From Meghimatium bilineatum (taxonomy: Eukaryota; Mollusca; Gastropoda; Stylommatophora; Philomycidae), in the NCBI GenBank assembly GCA_034231615.1, contig CM067298.1, positions 27,420,483-27,484,482 on the forward strand: a DNA stretch of 64,000 nucleotides. The letters run 5' to 3'. Position numbers and translations under genes: made by a program. Of this stretch, positions 37,001-47,773 are shown piece after piece. Every line of letters begins with the position of its first letter. Positions within the stretch are counted from its first letter, which is position 1. The notes under the pieces were generated by a model. It worked only from the letters and a program-made list of their open reading frames with translations, was not told the DNA's origin and searched no databases.

Positions 37001-37320
37001 AGTTACTATCTCTGAATACTAAGTTACTATCTCTCAACACTAAGTTACTATCTCTCAACACTAAGTTGCTATCTCTCAACACTAAGTTACTATCTTTCAA
37101 CACCAAGCTGTGTCTCTCAACACTAAGCTACTATCTCTCAACACCAAACTGTATCGCTCAACACTAAGTTACCTTCTCTGAATACTAAGTTACTATCTCT
37201 CAACACCAAACTGTATCTCTCAACACTAAGTTACTATCTCTGAATACTAAGTTACTATCTCTCAACACTAAGTTACTATCTCTCAACACTAAGTTACTAT
37301 CTCTCAACACTAAAAATACT
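34012..37320. repeat. Giant 21-bp minisatellite, second block
   Basis: Continuation of the array after the SINE-like insertion. Higher-order repeats are visible: a segment with ctcgcaataataagctacta and then aaagctgctctctcaacact recurs near 34480, 34750 and 35375. The array degenerates from 37320 to about 37505. All frames over it are artefacts of the 21-base period. Confidence 0.96.
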
Positions 37321-37686
37321 CGAATTCACATTACTTTCTCTCATCATTGAGTTGCAATTGTCAACGATACATTTCTCAATACCGAGATGGCAAAATCCAC
37401 GTTACTATCTCTCAACATCGATCTATAAAAATGTATGTTACTATCTCACAACAAAGTTCTGTGAAAGTATATACACTACTATTTCTCAACATTAAGCTCT
37501 GAAAGTCCACGCTACTATTAGGAAAATTAAAAAAACTAGTCCTGTACATGACGTGACGACAGCAAGTGCATGCGGCCTTTATCACACAGCTACAAAATCC
37601 CTCCCTGCAACACCTTAACGTGTAAAATGCAGTATTGACAGCATTTTTACTCTGAAAATCCAATATTCTGGCCAGGTCAGATGAGG

Positions 37687-38658
37687 CAGGCTATTTTTGG
37701 GGCACTATTTCTATTCCCTCCCCTATTGCTATGGGTGAGATCATCTAAAGTAAAGACATGTACAGAAAGTAAACAAATCTTTATTCATTACATTTTTTAC
37801 TTATGGTCGTGTTTTCGTTAGTCAATATTTATATACTCGGAGTCGCATGCCAATAAAAGCTACGGCCGACCAACGAAATTCACGGAAATAATAACAAATG
37901 AACCTTTCATGTCATGTCTACTTTCTGTACATAGGTCTTTACTGAATAGCGGTTTTGCTATGGGAGTGAGTAGAACTATCAAGAATATGGTTGCTCATTC
38001 GATCAGTGAGCTGTTGAACCACGTTTTTGCCTTGAATTTAAATAGAAAGCGACCCTTTGCTCTGATCATCCTGCTTGCATTGTTGTGAATACAGCTTGAG
38101 AAGTCCACCTTTGCTCTGATCATCCTGCTTGCATTGTTGTGAATGCAGCTTGAGTAGTCCACTTTTCCGGGTTTGCCATTTCCCCATTACCAAAGTACTT
38201 GCCATTTGTAGAAAATATAATGATGATAGTTAAGTAATGATTGCCGCTGAATCTAGTTTAAAGTGTTGATGAGTAGTGTCATTTGTCGACCACACTCCTT
38301 TCCTGGGCAAACAGTTTTCAGTTGCAAGATAAATCAGCACAACTGAAAATGTACAATGATGCAGTGGATGACCAGAGTGTTCTACATGTCTCACAAGTTC
38401 CTATGCGTTCCACAATGCTTTGCTGGCTAGTGCTCTCCAGCCCGTTGACCATGAATTGGGTTATCCACGCCGTCCGCCAAATGTAGCATTGCATAATCTA
38501 GCAGACGAGCTGGAGCCTTTAGGTTACAATAGCCTGAATTGGCCGGCCTGGCAAATCCGTTACTTTCTATTTATTTTATGTACATAGATCTTTACTGCCG
38601 ACGATCTCGCCCATAGAAATAGAGGAGGGGCTAGAAAACGTGCCCTAAAAGTCGCCTG
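37687..38658. mobile_element. TIR element of about 970 bp
   Basis: The left end (caggctatttttggggcac, then a cctcccctattgctatggg segment, then gtaaagacatgtacagaaag) is matched in reverse complement by the right end (ctttactgccgacgatctcg, cccatagaaatagagg, gtgccctaaaagtcgcctg) over about 90 bp. An extra internal copy of the inner terminus ends near 37948, making a hairpin of about 200 bp at the left end. Non-coding. No TSD was confirmed. Confidence 0.6.
38054..38161. repeat. 54-bp tandem duplication
   Basis: Two nearly identical units beginning cctttgctctgatcatcctg, with a period of 54. Confidence 0.9.
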
Positions 38659-38954
38659 TCTTATCAACCAACCTTGATTAAAGGCATAACAAGTTTCAAT
38701 TATCTGCTAACCTTGGTTAAAGGTCTCAATATGCGTAGGTGATTTACTTCATTGTATTCGGGTTACCCTATATGTGCTCTGTCCCTCTTAACAAATCGAT
38801 ACGCCACTTGTCGAGAGTACAATTTATTGCACATACTCGGTAACTTCAATCGTTGATCCATTAGAATCTCCTAAAATATCAAATTTGGTTATAATCATTT
38901 AATGATGACGATGGCAATGGATATAATCTGTTATTCTCATTTTTTACCTTTCAG
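38659..38954. other. Intron end
   Basis: No repeat recognised; ends in the polypyrimidine-rich acceptor attttttacctttcag. Confidence 0.4.
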
Positions 38955-39224
38955 AAGCCGATAAAAACAACGACTAAAAGCAAGCAGCCACCGCCAGCTA
39001 AAGCAAAAGACAAGGGGAAATCACAAGCTCGTGGCCCAAAGTCTGATAAGTCGTCTGATTCAACAATAAAGAAAGCTGATAGTTCAAAGTCGTCAGATAT
39101 ACCTTCTGTCAAGACAGATGATATTTCAGAGTCGTCAGATACATTTGATAAGAGAACCGAAATTCGCGGCAGGCGGGGTTTGAAGGAAACTAGTCCAGGT
39201 GAAATAGAACGGCAAAGATCTCTG
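38955..39224 (+). CDS. Internal exon of the Lys/Ser-rich host protein
   Basis: Exactly 90 codons, phase 0 at both ends, between a strong acceptor (attttttacctttcag) and a donor (gtaaga at 39225). It encodes KPIKTTTKSKQPPPAKAKDK, a run of Lys/Ser/Asp motifs (SDKSSDSTIKKADSSKSSD, then SESSD), and ends with RGRRGLKETSPGEIERQRSL. The composition matches the exon at 24486-24754, and that exon also leaves in phase 0, so both fit one plus-strand gene across a 14.2-kb intron. It is predicted to be disordered and highly charged, possibly nuclear. No domain was recognised. Confidence 0.65.
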
Positions 39225-39430
39225 GTAAGAGAATTATTCATTTTACCTTGAACTTCATGTATTCTGTAGTATTGCAGGAACAGTAATCACAGAGCATACC
39301 CCCTACTACTTTCGGTTCACAGGTTTTAAGAATTGTTCGCCCTGTAAAAGTTTTTGATTTGGAATGCCAGAACACACTTATCTGTCTCCATCACCACGAA
39401 GGGGGTGGGACATGTAGACATGTACTAGCG
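39225..39430. other. Intron start, nothing recognised
   Basis: Begins with the donor of the preceding exon and contains no visible feature before the direct repeat. Confidence 0.35.
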
Positions 39431-39475
39431 TTAGATTTATTGTAAACACTATATCTAACCCTGCCCATCCCCTCC
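39431..39475. repeat. 45-bp direct repeat, left copy
   Basis: ttagatttattgtaaa followed by ctaaccctgcccatcccctc; repeated with four changes at 39667-39711. Confidence 0.85.
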
Positions 39476-39477
39476 CA

Positions 39478-39666
39478 GAGTCAGAACGGTGCTAGCTGCA
39501 AAGGAATTGGCCAGACACAAGCTTGCCATTGTAGCCCTAAGCGAAAACGAAATTACTGGATGAAGTCCAGCTAACAGAAAGAGACGGAAAGTATACATTT
39601 TTTGGAGTGGTCGCAATGGCTCAGAGCAACGGGAATCAAGAGTTTGATTTTTATTTAGAGCCGACC
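39478..39666 (+). pseudogene. Endonuclease N-terminal fragment of an RTE-like element
   Basis: Translates as RTVLAAKELARHKLAIVALS followed by ENEITG, then after a stop a stretch with VYIFWSGR. This matches the N-terminal part of APE-type endonucleases in craniofacial-development-protein-2-like retroelements (the ALSET motif, with T changed, followed by FWSGR). Only about 190 bp remain, bounded on both sides by a 45-bp direct repeat. It carries neither the 3' end nor RT, which is unusual for a retrotransposed copy. Confidence 0.6.
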
Positions 39667-39711
39667 TTAGATTTATTGTAAAGACTATACCTAACCCTGT
39701 CCATCCCCTCC
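39667..39711. repeat. 45-bp direct repeat, right copy
   Basis: Matches 39431-39475 with four substitutions. Confidence 0.85.
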
Positions 39712-40020
39712 ATGAGTCCTATAATCTAGCAGCATCATGCAGTTGTAATAATGTTCTGCAAGTGACGTAATTTCTTAATTTTGTTCACATCCCGCTATAA
39801 TATCGAAATATAGGGGTTATGCTTTGCGATTATAGAACCGTATTGCATGGCAGTAATGTTCGTGTTGATTTTGTATCTATTGTTCGGTAAATTAGATTTA
39901 CTTTCTTATTTTATTGCTATATTTTGCTATGTAAATTGTTCTAACAGTCTGGTAATATATAATAAATAAAATGCATAAGTAATTTCAATAAATTCATAAT
40001 TCATTTAGGATACCTTCTAA
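39712..40020. other. No feature recognised
   Basis: AT-rich sequence between the endonuclease fragment and the SINE. Confidence 0.4.
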
Positions 40021-40190
40021 CCTGTGGCGAAGTGGTACAGCGCGCGTCTGTAACGGCCAAGGTGCCGAGTACGTTCCCTGTCACATGCAATTGTGCATCC
40101 GGACCGTTCAGAAAGCAGTGGCAAACTACTGAACGTATTTATATTGTCTAGAAAATCACCACAGCCAACAAATGTTGGGTTGATAGCTAA
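40021..40190 (+). mobile_element. tRNA-derived SINE, plus orientation
   Basis: A box tggcgaagtgg at 40025-40035 and a degraded B box (ccgagtacgttccc at 40065-40078), then a body with cagtggcaaactactgaacg shared with the minus copy at 23.04-23.2 kb. The B box has lost its consensus, so the copy is older or decayed. Confidence 0.7.
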
Positions 40191-41353
40191 GTCATGTGAA
40201 GGATATGCTATCCATTTTTTTTTCTAACTGTGCAAGGCACACGATACCTCTAAGAAATACTTGTAGACCACGGAGAGGGTGGGGAAATCAGAAATATATA
40301 GAAATTGGAGGTGGGGGGGGGGGGGTGGGTGGGACATACCCTTACAGTGGATCCTCGGAAATTTATGTATGTGAACGAAAGCATTGGTGGCTTTGAATTT
40401 ATTTATGTGAACGAAAGCCTTGATGGCTTGCATAGAAAGTTAATGACTTTTATTGTAAGGAACTCTGGGGAAAGGGGCACAGAACACATTTTCCCATAAA
40501 GTACTCCACGTGTCAAAAAAGGTTTAGATCCATTGGTTCAGAGCACTGGTTTTCAACCTTTATTGTTTCCTTTTATGTAACACTGATTTCTATGATCCAC
40601 TTGGGACGAACGCAAAGATACTTTTCTACTTTCTTCAATGCTTATTATTATTTATTTTATTGTATATAGTCTGAACAATTTATTTCTAGGGAGTCATTTT
40701 TTGTAGTGGCCCCAGCAATTCTCTGTTTCATGTGGGCCATATGGCCCACTTTGAAAATCACTGGTCTTAAATGATTCTGAATAATTATTCGGAATATTTG
40801 TATTACTTTACAGTGGAACCGCTATATGTGTATGTTTACAAGTTTTACATATATATAACTGAAAATGTGAATTATTATTTGATTAGGTTAATTATCATGT
40901 GGCCAGAACGATTTCTCCTGTGATATGGAACGGAGAGAGTGAATTCAGTGTGCTACAGTTTAGTTACGTCATATAATTACAATCTATGCGCATCTTTTTT
41001 TTAAACATGCATTTAGGCCGAGAGGCTGCCTAGCGTGCGACAGACTTTCAATATGTTGATATGAGTGTTGAATTTGTAATACTTTATCGAGTCTACGTTA
41101 AGAACGGTTTAGCATATACTGTGTCCGTGGGCTTTGCAGTCCAATATTTATCTAGATGCCAGTAATGGTGGAAATAAACAGTGGTTGGTGGAGAATAACC
41201 AAGCTCGACTGCGTATATTTGACAGAATCTGTTCAGCCGCTGAGAGATTGGTTCTCTTATAGGAAAAGCTAAAATTTGATTGGTTGCTTCACCTCCTTCT
41301 ATAAGTTGAGGTTTTATTCACCAGCAACATCAACATCGCGTCCAAGTGAGAAT
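40191..41353. other. No gene recognised; G-run
   Basis: Contains a long G-rich tract (about 40309-40332) that could form a quadruplex. Otherwise AT-rich with no motif. Confidence 0.4.
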
Positions 41354-41361
41354 GTCTACAT
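41354..41361. repeat. hAT target-site duplication, copy 2
   Basis: gtctacat, repeated exactly at 42497-42504. Confidence 0.92.
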
Positions 41362-42496
41362 CAGTGGCGTATGCTAAGCATAAGCAAGGCAAGCATTGCA
41401 TGCCTTCAAGAGTTGCGAAAATGATAAACCAGTCAGTGATCTATCCCCCATCCAAACTTAGCCCTTGCAGCATTGCTCAAAAATATATTTTAAAATATTT
41501 TTCTCACAAATCTGAATTTTTCCGAAAATTAGTGCTGGCAACACATATGAAAGTTTTAGTGGCCACAGTAAAGCAATTTTGTTTTTGCTTTCGTTAAAAT
41601 AGTCCCTTTACATATAAGCGCAGTGATATACTGTGTGTTTTTTTATAACCTTGTCTCCAGAATAAGCTTGCGATGAAAAAAAAATTAATACATTTTATGA
41701 TTCAATCACTATTATAACAATTTAGCACTGGCACATAATAAATTGATTGATGAACATTTATTTACTGGTGTGAAACAGTGCAATTTCTATGTTCTAGTAC
41801 TTTTATTTGAATGTTAAACTAATGATAACAATGCAAGCAATTATAATCTTGATTGCATACACACACACTTGTTTAGTAAGCCATTTCCGGTAACTTTTGG
41901 TACACGTCACGTGATCTTACTCAACACACACGCACATTTACACAGCGATGTGGTTTCAATTTCAATTTGTTATTATGGCTGATTCTATTAATGATGTTGT
42001 TGTAGATTTATTTGAGCGACCGTTTCAATCGCGAACATTTAATGAAAAATTGGACTTGGTAAAAATGGACAGACCGATTCCTGCGTTAAGCAGTTTGAAA
42101 CGAGAAGGAACAAAATGTGTCCGTTCATTTAACAATGATTTATATAAGAAAGTCGTTTGGCTTTGTGGTTCGGAATCATTATGTAAGTTATTTTAATATT
42201 GACAATTCCTGCATCGTCGTCTTCAGTGGAACGTTCGTTTTCTGCATTAAAACGCATTAAAAATGTCATAAGGAACTCGCAGGGGCAATGTCGTCTTTCT
42301 GCTCTATCAATGATGTCAATTGAAAAAGACCTTCTTGTAGAGATGAAAGGCAATGATGACTTTTATAACAAAGTAACAGAGGACTTTAGCAGAAAGAGCC
42401 GCAGAATAGAACTGAACTTCAAATAACTGGGTGAGTAGAAAATTATCATTTTTTAAAAGTTGCATGCTCTCTTTCAGACCCCAGGATACGCCACTG
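41362..42496 (+). mobile_element. hAT transposon deletion derivative, copy 2 (1135 bp)
   Basis: Starts cagtggcgta and ends tacgccactg, with a perfect 8-bp TSD. It matches copy 1 (25099-26382, reversed) closely over both ends but has a different, larger internal deletion, so the two are independent derivatives or one was deleted further. Confidence 0.93.
41948..42426 (+). pseudogene. hAT transposase remnant, copy 2
   Basis: The N-terminal piece (from 41948) reads through MDRPIPALSSLKREGTK to LCGSESLCKLF and stops. It includes four residues more of the zinc-finger start than copy 1. It is followed by the C-terminal dimerisation domain in another frame (LTIPASSSSVERSFSALKRI, RLSALSMMSIEKDLL). 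The catalytic centre is absent. Confidence 0.85.
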
Positions 42497-42504
42497 GTCT
42501 ACAT
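42497..42504. repeat. hAT target-site duplication, copy 2
   Basis: gtctacat, identical to 41354-41361. Confidence 0.92.
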
Positions 42505-43329
42505 ACAGTTGTCTGTGAAATTGATCATGTGTCTTCTTGCTATAATGTTGTTGTTTTTTAACAATGAGTTAGTGGAAGATTACAAAAAGCTCTATGCTAA
42601 ATATGAACACCTCTTTTCTGTATTTTGTTGCCTCAAGTGTACTGCACCTGGTGCAGAGAGTTGCTCTTTAGGAATGTCACTGTAAACATTGCATTCGGTG
42701 TTTCTATCTTATTTTACTTTATTGGAGACTTGAATTTTGAGCTTACTACTTTTGACTATAAGACCCTACTGTATTTAACCTTACTGTGCGCATGCGGTTG
42801 CGTCTGTGGGTCTCACCAATGGCTCACTAGACACACCAACCATGCAACAGAAAACCTTAGTAGATGACATGCCTTTATATTGAGGTTATCTTCTTATATA
42901 AGCTTCATGGCACGTCATCTATACAATCCCGTAGTCGTAACCTTCGATAACAGTTACCAAGTTGTTACGACAGGCTGACGTTATGCTTGAACTAGTTACG
43001 GGCACGGCGTGGGTGGGCGGAACAACAAAGAAAACAAAGTTGTGCCCTGTTGTCGATATCTGTTTCGGCGGCATTAGACTCGAAACACCATCGAGTCGAA
43101 TGGCTGCTGGAAAAGAGGGCGGAGCACTTATGGGAATGCGCCACATGCTGCGAGGTCAGTTTCTAATCAAGAATCAAGAATCAAGAACCTGACTGTAGAG
43201 GCACATCGTTTTTGTTGACACGGTGCCGCAAGATTTGCATAAGTTGTGTAGACGATGAGGTAGAAATCGGAGATATTGGTTGATTCTTGATTAGAAACTA
43301 GCATCATAGCTCACGTGTCATTTCAATAA
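42505..43329. other. No confident gene
   Basis: Several plus-strand frames of 75-84 aa lack recognisable motifs. A short direct duplication (aatcaagaatcaagaa) lies near 43167-43182. Confidence 0.3.
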
Positions 43330-44440
43330 GTACTCCCCTCTCCGTTACAGCAGCCATTCGAGTGTATGTAAACTCAATGTCCCAGTCAGTTGGTTATTAT
43401 TTGATCTTCGGTCTTTCCAAAAGTAAAATATTTTCTTCACTCTCATCTAATCACTTACATTTATGTCATTCTTTGCATGTGTATGTTGTCAGGCCCATTA
43501 TCAACATCTTCATTTTGCAATGAATTTATGACTTCTTTAATTAAGTCAGCTTAATCTTTTCTTAGTACTGCATTATTAATCGCAGCATTGCCAGCCAATA
43601 AGTCAGCTCTTTCACTTCCACTGACTTCTGCGCGGCACATGCAGTATATCCATGTAATGTTCTGAACAATTGAGTTGTTCAATAGCGAAACTAATTCCGT
43701 TCTCAGCATGTTATTTTCTATCTTGCGCAGCATGCTTTGAAAGTCTGTGACTGTTACCAAGCGTGTTGTTGAATCAGTTATCAACCAACTTAGTGCTGCT
43801 GTAACTCCTTTTGTCTCATCCCTATGCTCGATGTGATAGTGGAGTATGCAGATATTCTCTCAACCAACTTCAAGCCGTTTCTGTAGGCAACAAAACCCAA
43901 ATAACATTTATTTGTATTTCTGTTGACAGAGCCATCTGTGTATATAGTTTCGAGTGTAGCTGGGCAAGCTTTTGTACTGTAACTTCTACCATGATACCAG
44001 CCCATTTCCGACACAATTTATCTAGTTGAATTATTACGTTAGACAGTGATATTTTCTCAATGCCTACCTCCTCCCATTTACTGCCCTTTCCAATTCTTCT
44101 GTTTCGTATACTCTTCGCAATATGTATTTAGTTTCTGCCATCTATGGTCTACCCTAGTTGATTCATTTCCCCTTTGTTTCATCTAGACGTTTCTGTAATG
44201 GGTGTTGAGTATATTCTGCTACTTTTAGATATGACTTACTTGCGCTACGTGATGTCACACTCTGATAATGGGGAGATCGAGCACAAATATCATTGTAGTG
44301 ATGAGTGTATCTCTAGTATACACCACTACCGCTCTCATTGCCTCATTTTTGAGATATTCGTTATATGAGTATAGCGACTTCTCATTACATCTTGTTATTC
44401 TATACCCAGTCAGAGGCCGATGAATAAATCGTTGTCTAGG
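43330..44440 (-). pseudogene. RT thumb and RNase H of a non-LTR element
   Basis: Minus-strand order: thumb remnant (AMRAVVVYTRDT, FVLDLPIIRV, near 44.35-44.25 kb), RNase H start ETIYTDGSVNRNT (near 43950), ITSSIGMRQKE (the conserved Glu is displaced or lost), LITDSTTRLV in the LSDS position, and SGSERADLLAGNAAI at the end. Stops and frameshifts separate the parts. Family members include the fragment at 2.0-2.4 kb. The RT catalytic core is absent. Confidence 0.7.
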
Positions 44441-44832
44441 TGACTCGTGTAAGATTGGAATACAGTATCTAGCGAAGTCTATTCATTTCCATTCTAAATG
44501 TAAAGTTCATAACATTTCGTCTATGATTCACGAAACCGCTGAGAGGTCACTGCATTGAGAACACTCCTAATTGTCCGCAGACTACACAGCAAGAATAGCC
44601 AATTTAAATCATCTACCATGGAAATAATCTCATTTAGGCGTCTAGAGTGCAATTTGAATTCAATATTGTCTTAGAAGACTTTTTGAAATATTGGTTGGGA
44701 AGAATCCATGTCAAACATGCTAGTACGATACGACACCAAACAACAATATATTTCTAAAACAAATAAGAAAAAAAATCATATATTTGTATCAGACATGTAC
44801 ATAGAATGAATAAAAACAGTCACTACAAGCAT
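44441..44832. other. No feature recognised
   Basis: AT-rich sequence, no frames of note. Confidence 0.35.
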
Positions 44833-45020
44833 TAAAATTGGTACCAGATGGCAAAAGAAAATGAGGAAGACCAAGAGAGACTGCTCGAAGAAGAAGCATC
44901 TAGGAGGTATAATTATGGGTTTCAACAACACACAGCAATTACACACAGTAGCATCACATCACTCGAACTGGAGAGCTCTGGTTTCTGCCCCACGTACCGT
45001 GTTCGGCGCTGAAGGAGCAT
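44833..45020 (+). pseudogene. Extreme 3' end of an RTE-like element
   Basis: Across frames the order is a decayed PDGKRK-RGRPR basic block (cagatggcaaaagaaaatgaggaagaccaa), a charged linker, then NWRALVSAPRTVFGAEGA and a stop, the usual WRxLVxA C terminus of these elements. Strongly truncated. Confidence 0.55.
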
Positions 45021-45139
45021 AGATAGATATATATAATTCAATTTTCCTTTTCGTGTAGGTTGAGTAATATTTCGACGCACCATTTATTTACTAAACACTA
45101 GAAGTTTTACATTTTTAAAGTTTGTAAAATTGGTAATAA

Positions 45140-46760
45140 GTATTAGGTCTGTTGATTAGCCTCGCCGCACACCATACACGTCCATAGGTGGTCAGACCTC
45201 CGCTTCAGTAAATCTCTCAGGATATAACGACTGATAGTTCCGGTTCTATGTTGGTTCACTGTACTTTTTGTAATCTTTTTCAGGTGTTCTCTACGGACCA
45301 CCACACTCTCATTCTCAATCTACTCATTAATCTCAAAATCCTCTGATCGCGCGAACTCATGAAGAGCAATGAGTATGTCTGCTCGGTCCATAGGTCGACC
45401 ATCTGTTATGGTGGCGAGGCTAGGTAATTGGTCGGCTCGTTCGTTTCCCTCCACACCCTAGTGTCCGGGGAAAAAGGTAAGCATGAGTTTTCGTAGTAAT
45501 GCCCACATTATAGCTCTCTCTAAAGACTCCACCCATCCCCTGCGTACATCATCTGTTTTGACATTCTGAATCATATTCATTGAGTCATTTAGTGTGCTCG
45601 CATGGGAATAGGGTTGTGATTCCAGCCGTTTACTTGCCTGCTTTACGCCATATACTTCCATTGTTAGATTGCTTGTTGTTGTGGTAAAGGCTTCACTTCG
45701 TGTACAGTTCGTCCTTGTAATCTGGCAGTAAAGGCCCATGCGCTTCGGTGGTGACGGATGACGACCCATCCGTGTAAATCACAAGGTCTGTGTCATCGGC
45801 ATGACCGCAGATGAGTGCCTTGACCTCAGCATTCACGCTCACGGAGCTGTGTTTCCTACACTTTCTATTGAGTGTAATGACGGCTTTGACTTCTTCTTGA
45901 AAGACCATAAGAATAGGTATCCATTCCTCGCCATGCGTTATGCCGTCTGTGGCGCAAATCTGTTTAAGGTATCCTAGTTACGACCCATCTACGATTTGCC
46001 TTTCTTGAGCCTGCTTTTCTTCACGCGAGGGTGCTCACTATGTAGTTGGTTGTCTTTGTCAGAACTCACTCTCAGTTATGCACGGGAATACCACATATCA
46101 ATTCTGTGAGATATTCTCGGAAAATAAAGGATAAATCTCATAGCCACAAAGGGTGTGTCCCTTGCGCAACCAATGATGATCCTCATAGCTTCATTTTGAA
46201 TTCTCTCCAGTCTCTCAATCTGTGTGTGACTGGCGATGATAGTGGCGCCTGCATATTCAATGTCAGGAAAGACAAGAGCCTTATATAAGATTATAAGCTG
46301 TGATTGTTTAGTATCGACCGCTGTCATCACTCTCGGAGCTGAAAGTCCTTTGCGATAACTTGCTCAAAGTTTTCGCGAAAGCACAGACTACGATCAAATC
46401 GCACGTCCAGGTATTGTAAGGATGAGGTACTGATTACGTTGTATCGTGTCATCTTCACGGTGTCGTAGATAATACGCTGTGATTATTAAGAGAAAACCAT
46501 ATTACCGCAGCCTCCTTTTTTTGATTCAGTACACCTGAATCATCAAATAGGAGGCGATACGATTTAGCTCATTCTGCGGTGATCTGACAGTTTCTATTCT
46601 ATGACTTCCCTGTCTGTATACTAGGATATAGTCCGTAAAAGACAGTATTCTACTTCTTCCGTCGAGCTGCTGTTGTGTGATTTCCACGGTGAAGACATTA
46701 AAAATACAGGTGAGAGGGGAGATGCCCGTGGAAGACCTAGGCGTATTAGTTCTCTGAACA
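45140..46760 (-). pseudogene. RT palm, thumb and RNase H; second copy of the 12-15 kb family
   Basis: On the minus strand from about 46.76 kb: GLPRASPLTCIFNVFTVEIT and FTDYILVYRQGS (YADD replaced by FTDY, so catalytically dead), thumb with IERLERIQNEAMRIIIGCA, RNase H with LVIYTDGSS, TMEVYGVKQA and LNDSMNM, then a degraded Cys-motif tail near 45.16 kb. It is closely similar to 12.1-13.4 kb but keeps part of the palm that is deleted there. Truncated at its 5' end, with many frameshifts. Confidence 0.8.
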
Positions 46761-46892
46761 AGTCTGAATTAAGATCAGGTCTGTGGTAGATCTGTTAAAT
46801 GCGGACGATATTATCCTTTAGTATTTCTGACATTTCCTCCGCTTTCATTCTGAAGCTTTTACCAGTTAAAATACTACAGTATGAGAACACAT

Positions 46893-47690
46893 TTTACCCT
46901 TTGTTGTCTTTTAGCGTGGGGGAGGGGGTAGAAGAGGTTTCGTAGATTGACCTTTTGTGTGTTTAGTATATTGTGGAATTTCTCGCCACTTTTATTTAGG
47001 TGCTCAATTGTTTCCGTGGTCTGCCTCTAGGTCGGATTTCACTGTATATATGTAGTATAGCTTGCTGTGGTATGCTGTCTGATAGTGGTCTGCTTATGTG
47101 GGTAAACCATATTATCTGTTTCTCTTGATGATGGTGTTTCTGCTTCGCAAGCGAAGATGAGCATGGCATGAAAAAAAACCCATTAAATGCGATGAAAAAA
47201 TATATATAAAATAATTCAAATTAGTAATTAACTAATTTAGTTTGTGAGTTCGTAGGTGCACGATGGGTCCGATTCGTGCACGGAAAGTTCTATTGCAGTG
47301 CATGAAGAAGTGCTGAAGGTTCGGGGTAGGAGAATTTACGGATTTGTCCTTCCGCTTCTTGCGCTTGTGGATTGCCGGCAGTGTTCTTTCTTTTTCAAAT
47401 TTCGAGATGCCAGCAGTGATCTGAGTGTGTCAGGCTGAGCGATCAAGTGCTGTAGTCCCCCAGAGGATCGATGATTCAGTTCTTGAGGGAGCTTTTTAGG
47501 TGATCCTTGAAGCGCTTTTTCTGCCCTCCACTTGAACGTTTACCATCGCACAATTCCCCATAGAATAATCTCTTTAAATTATATTAATATATAATATATT
47601 CCAAGATTGGAGTGGTGCCGGTTCTTTGTCTAATGTCCCCATTCCTCACTCTGTCTCTTACCGATATTCCTAGGATTCTCCTAGGATATA
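46893..47690 (-). pseudogene. RTE-like 3' fragment, interrupted
   Basis: Same family and order as 4036-4411: the outer segments 46893-47125 and about 47580-47690 together match that copy, including the word that encodes RTGTTP. The middle (about 47131-47578) is a different retroelement in the same orientation, so this copy is split by a later insertion. Stops are numerous. Confidence 0.65.
47131..47578 (-). pseudogene. Nested retroelement 3' end with zinc-finger terminus
   Basis: The minus strand gives KKRFKDHLKSSLKN, a conserved segment after the RT domain in some arthropod non-LTR elements. After a decayed linker follows a terminal FPCTNRTHRAPTNS-like segment, which looks like a decayed C2H2 finger (usual form C-C-RxF-ARIGLxxH-xxH). 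It ends in a caccatcatcaa tail. It sits inside the RTE-like fragment described for 46893-47690. Confidence 0.5.
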
Positions 47691-47773
47691 TATATATATA
47701 TATACATACAATGAATATAATGGTGCAATAGTGAAAAACACAGTGTATTCATTGCTCTATGAATGTTTAGCTA

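Noticed and set aside
27307..37320. Many long open frames on both strands (LSLNTKL- and VLRDSSL-type repeat proteins)
   Set aside because: The 21-bp unit is divisible by three, so any frame without a stop in the unit stays open. Frames exist on both strands, shift between blocks and have no start context or splice signals. They follow from the tandem repeat and are not genes.
27307..37320. CRISPR-like array
   Set aside because: Units are contiguous and variable with no unique spacers, and the DNA is clearly eukaryotic with no cas genes.
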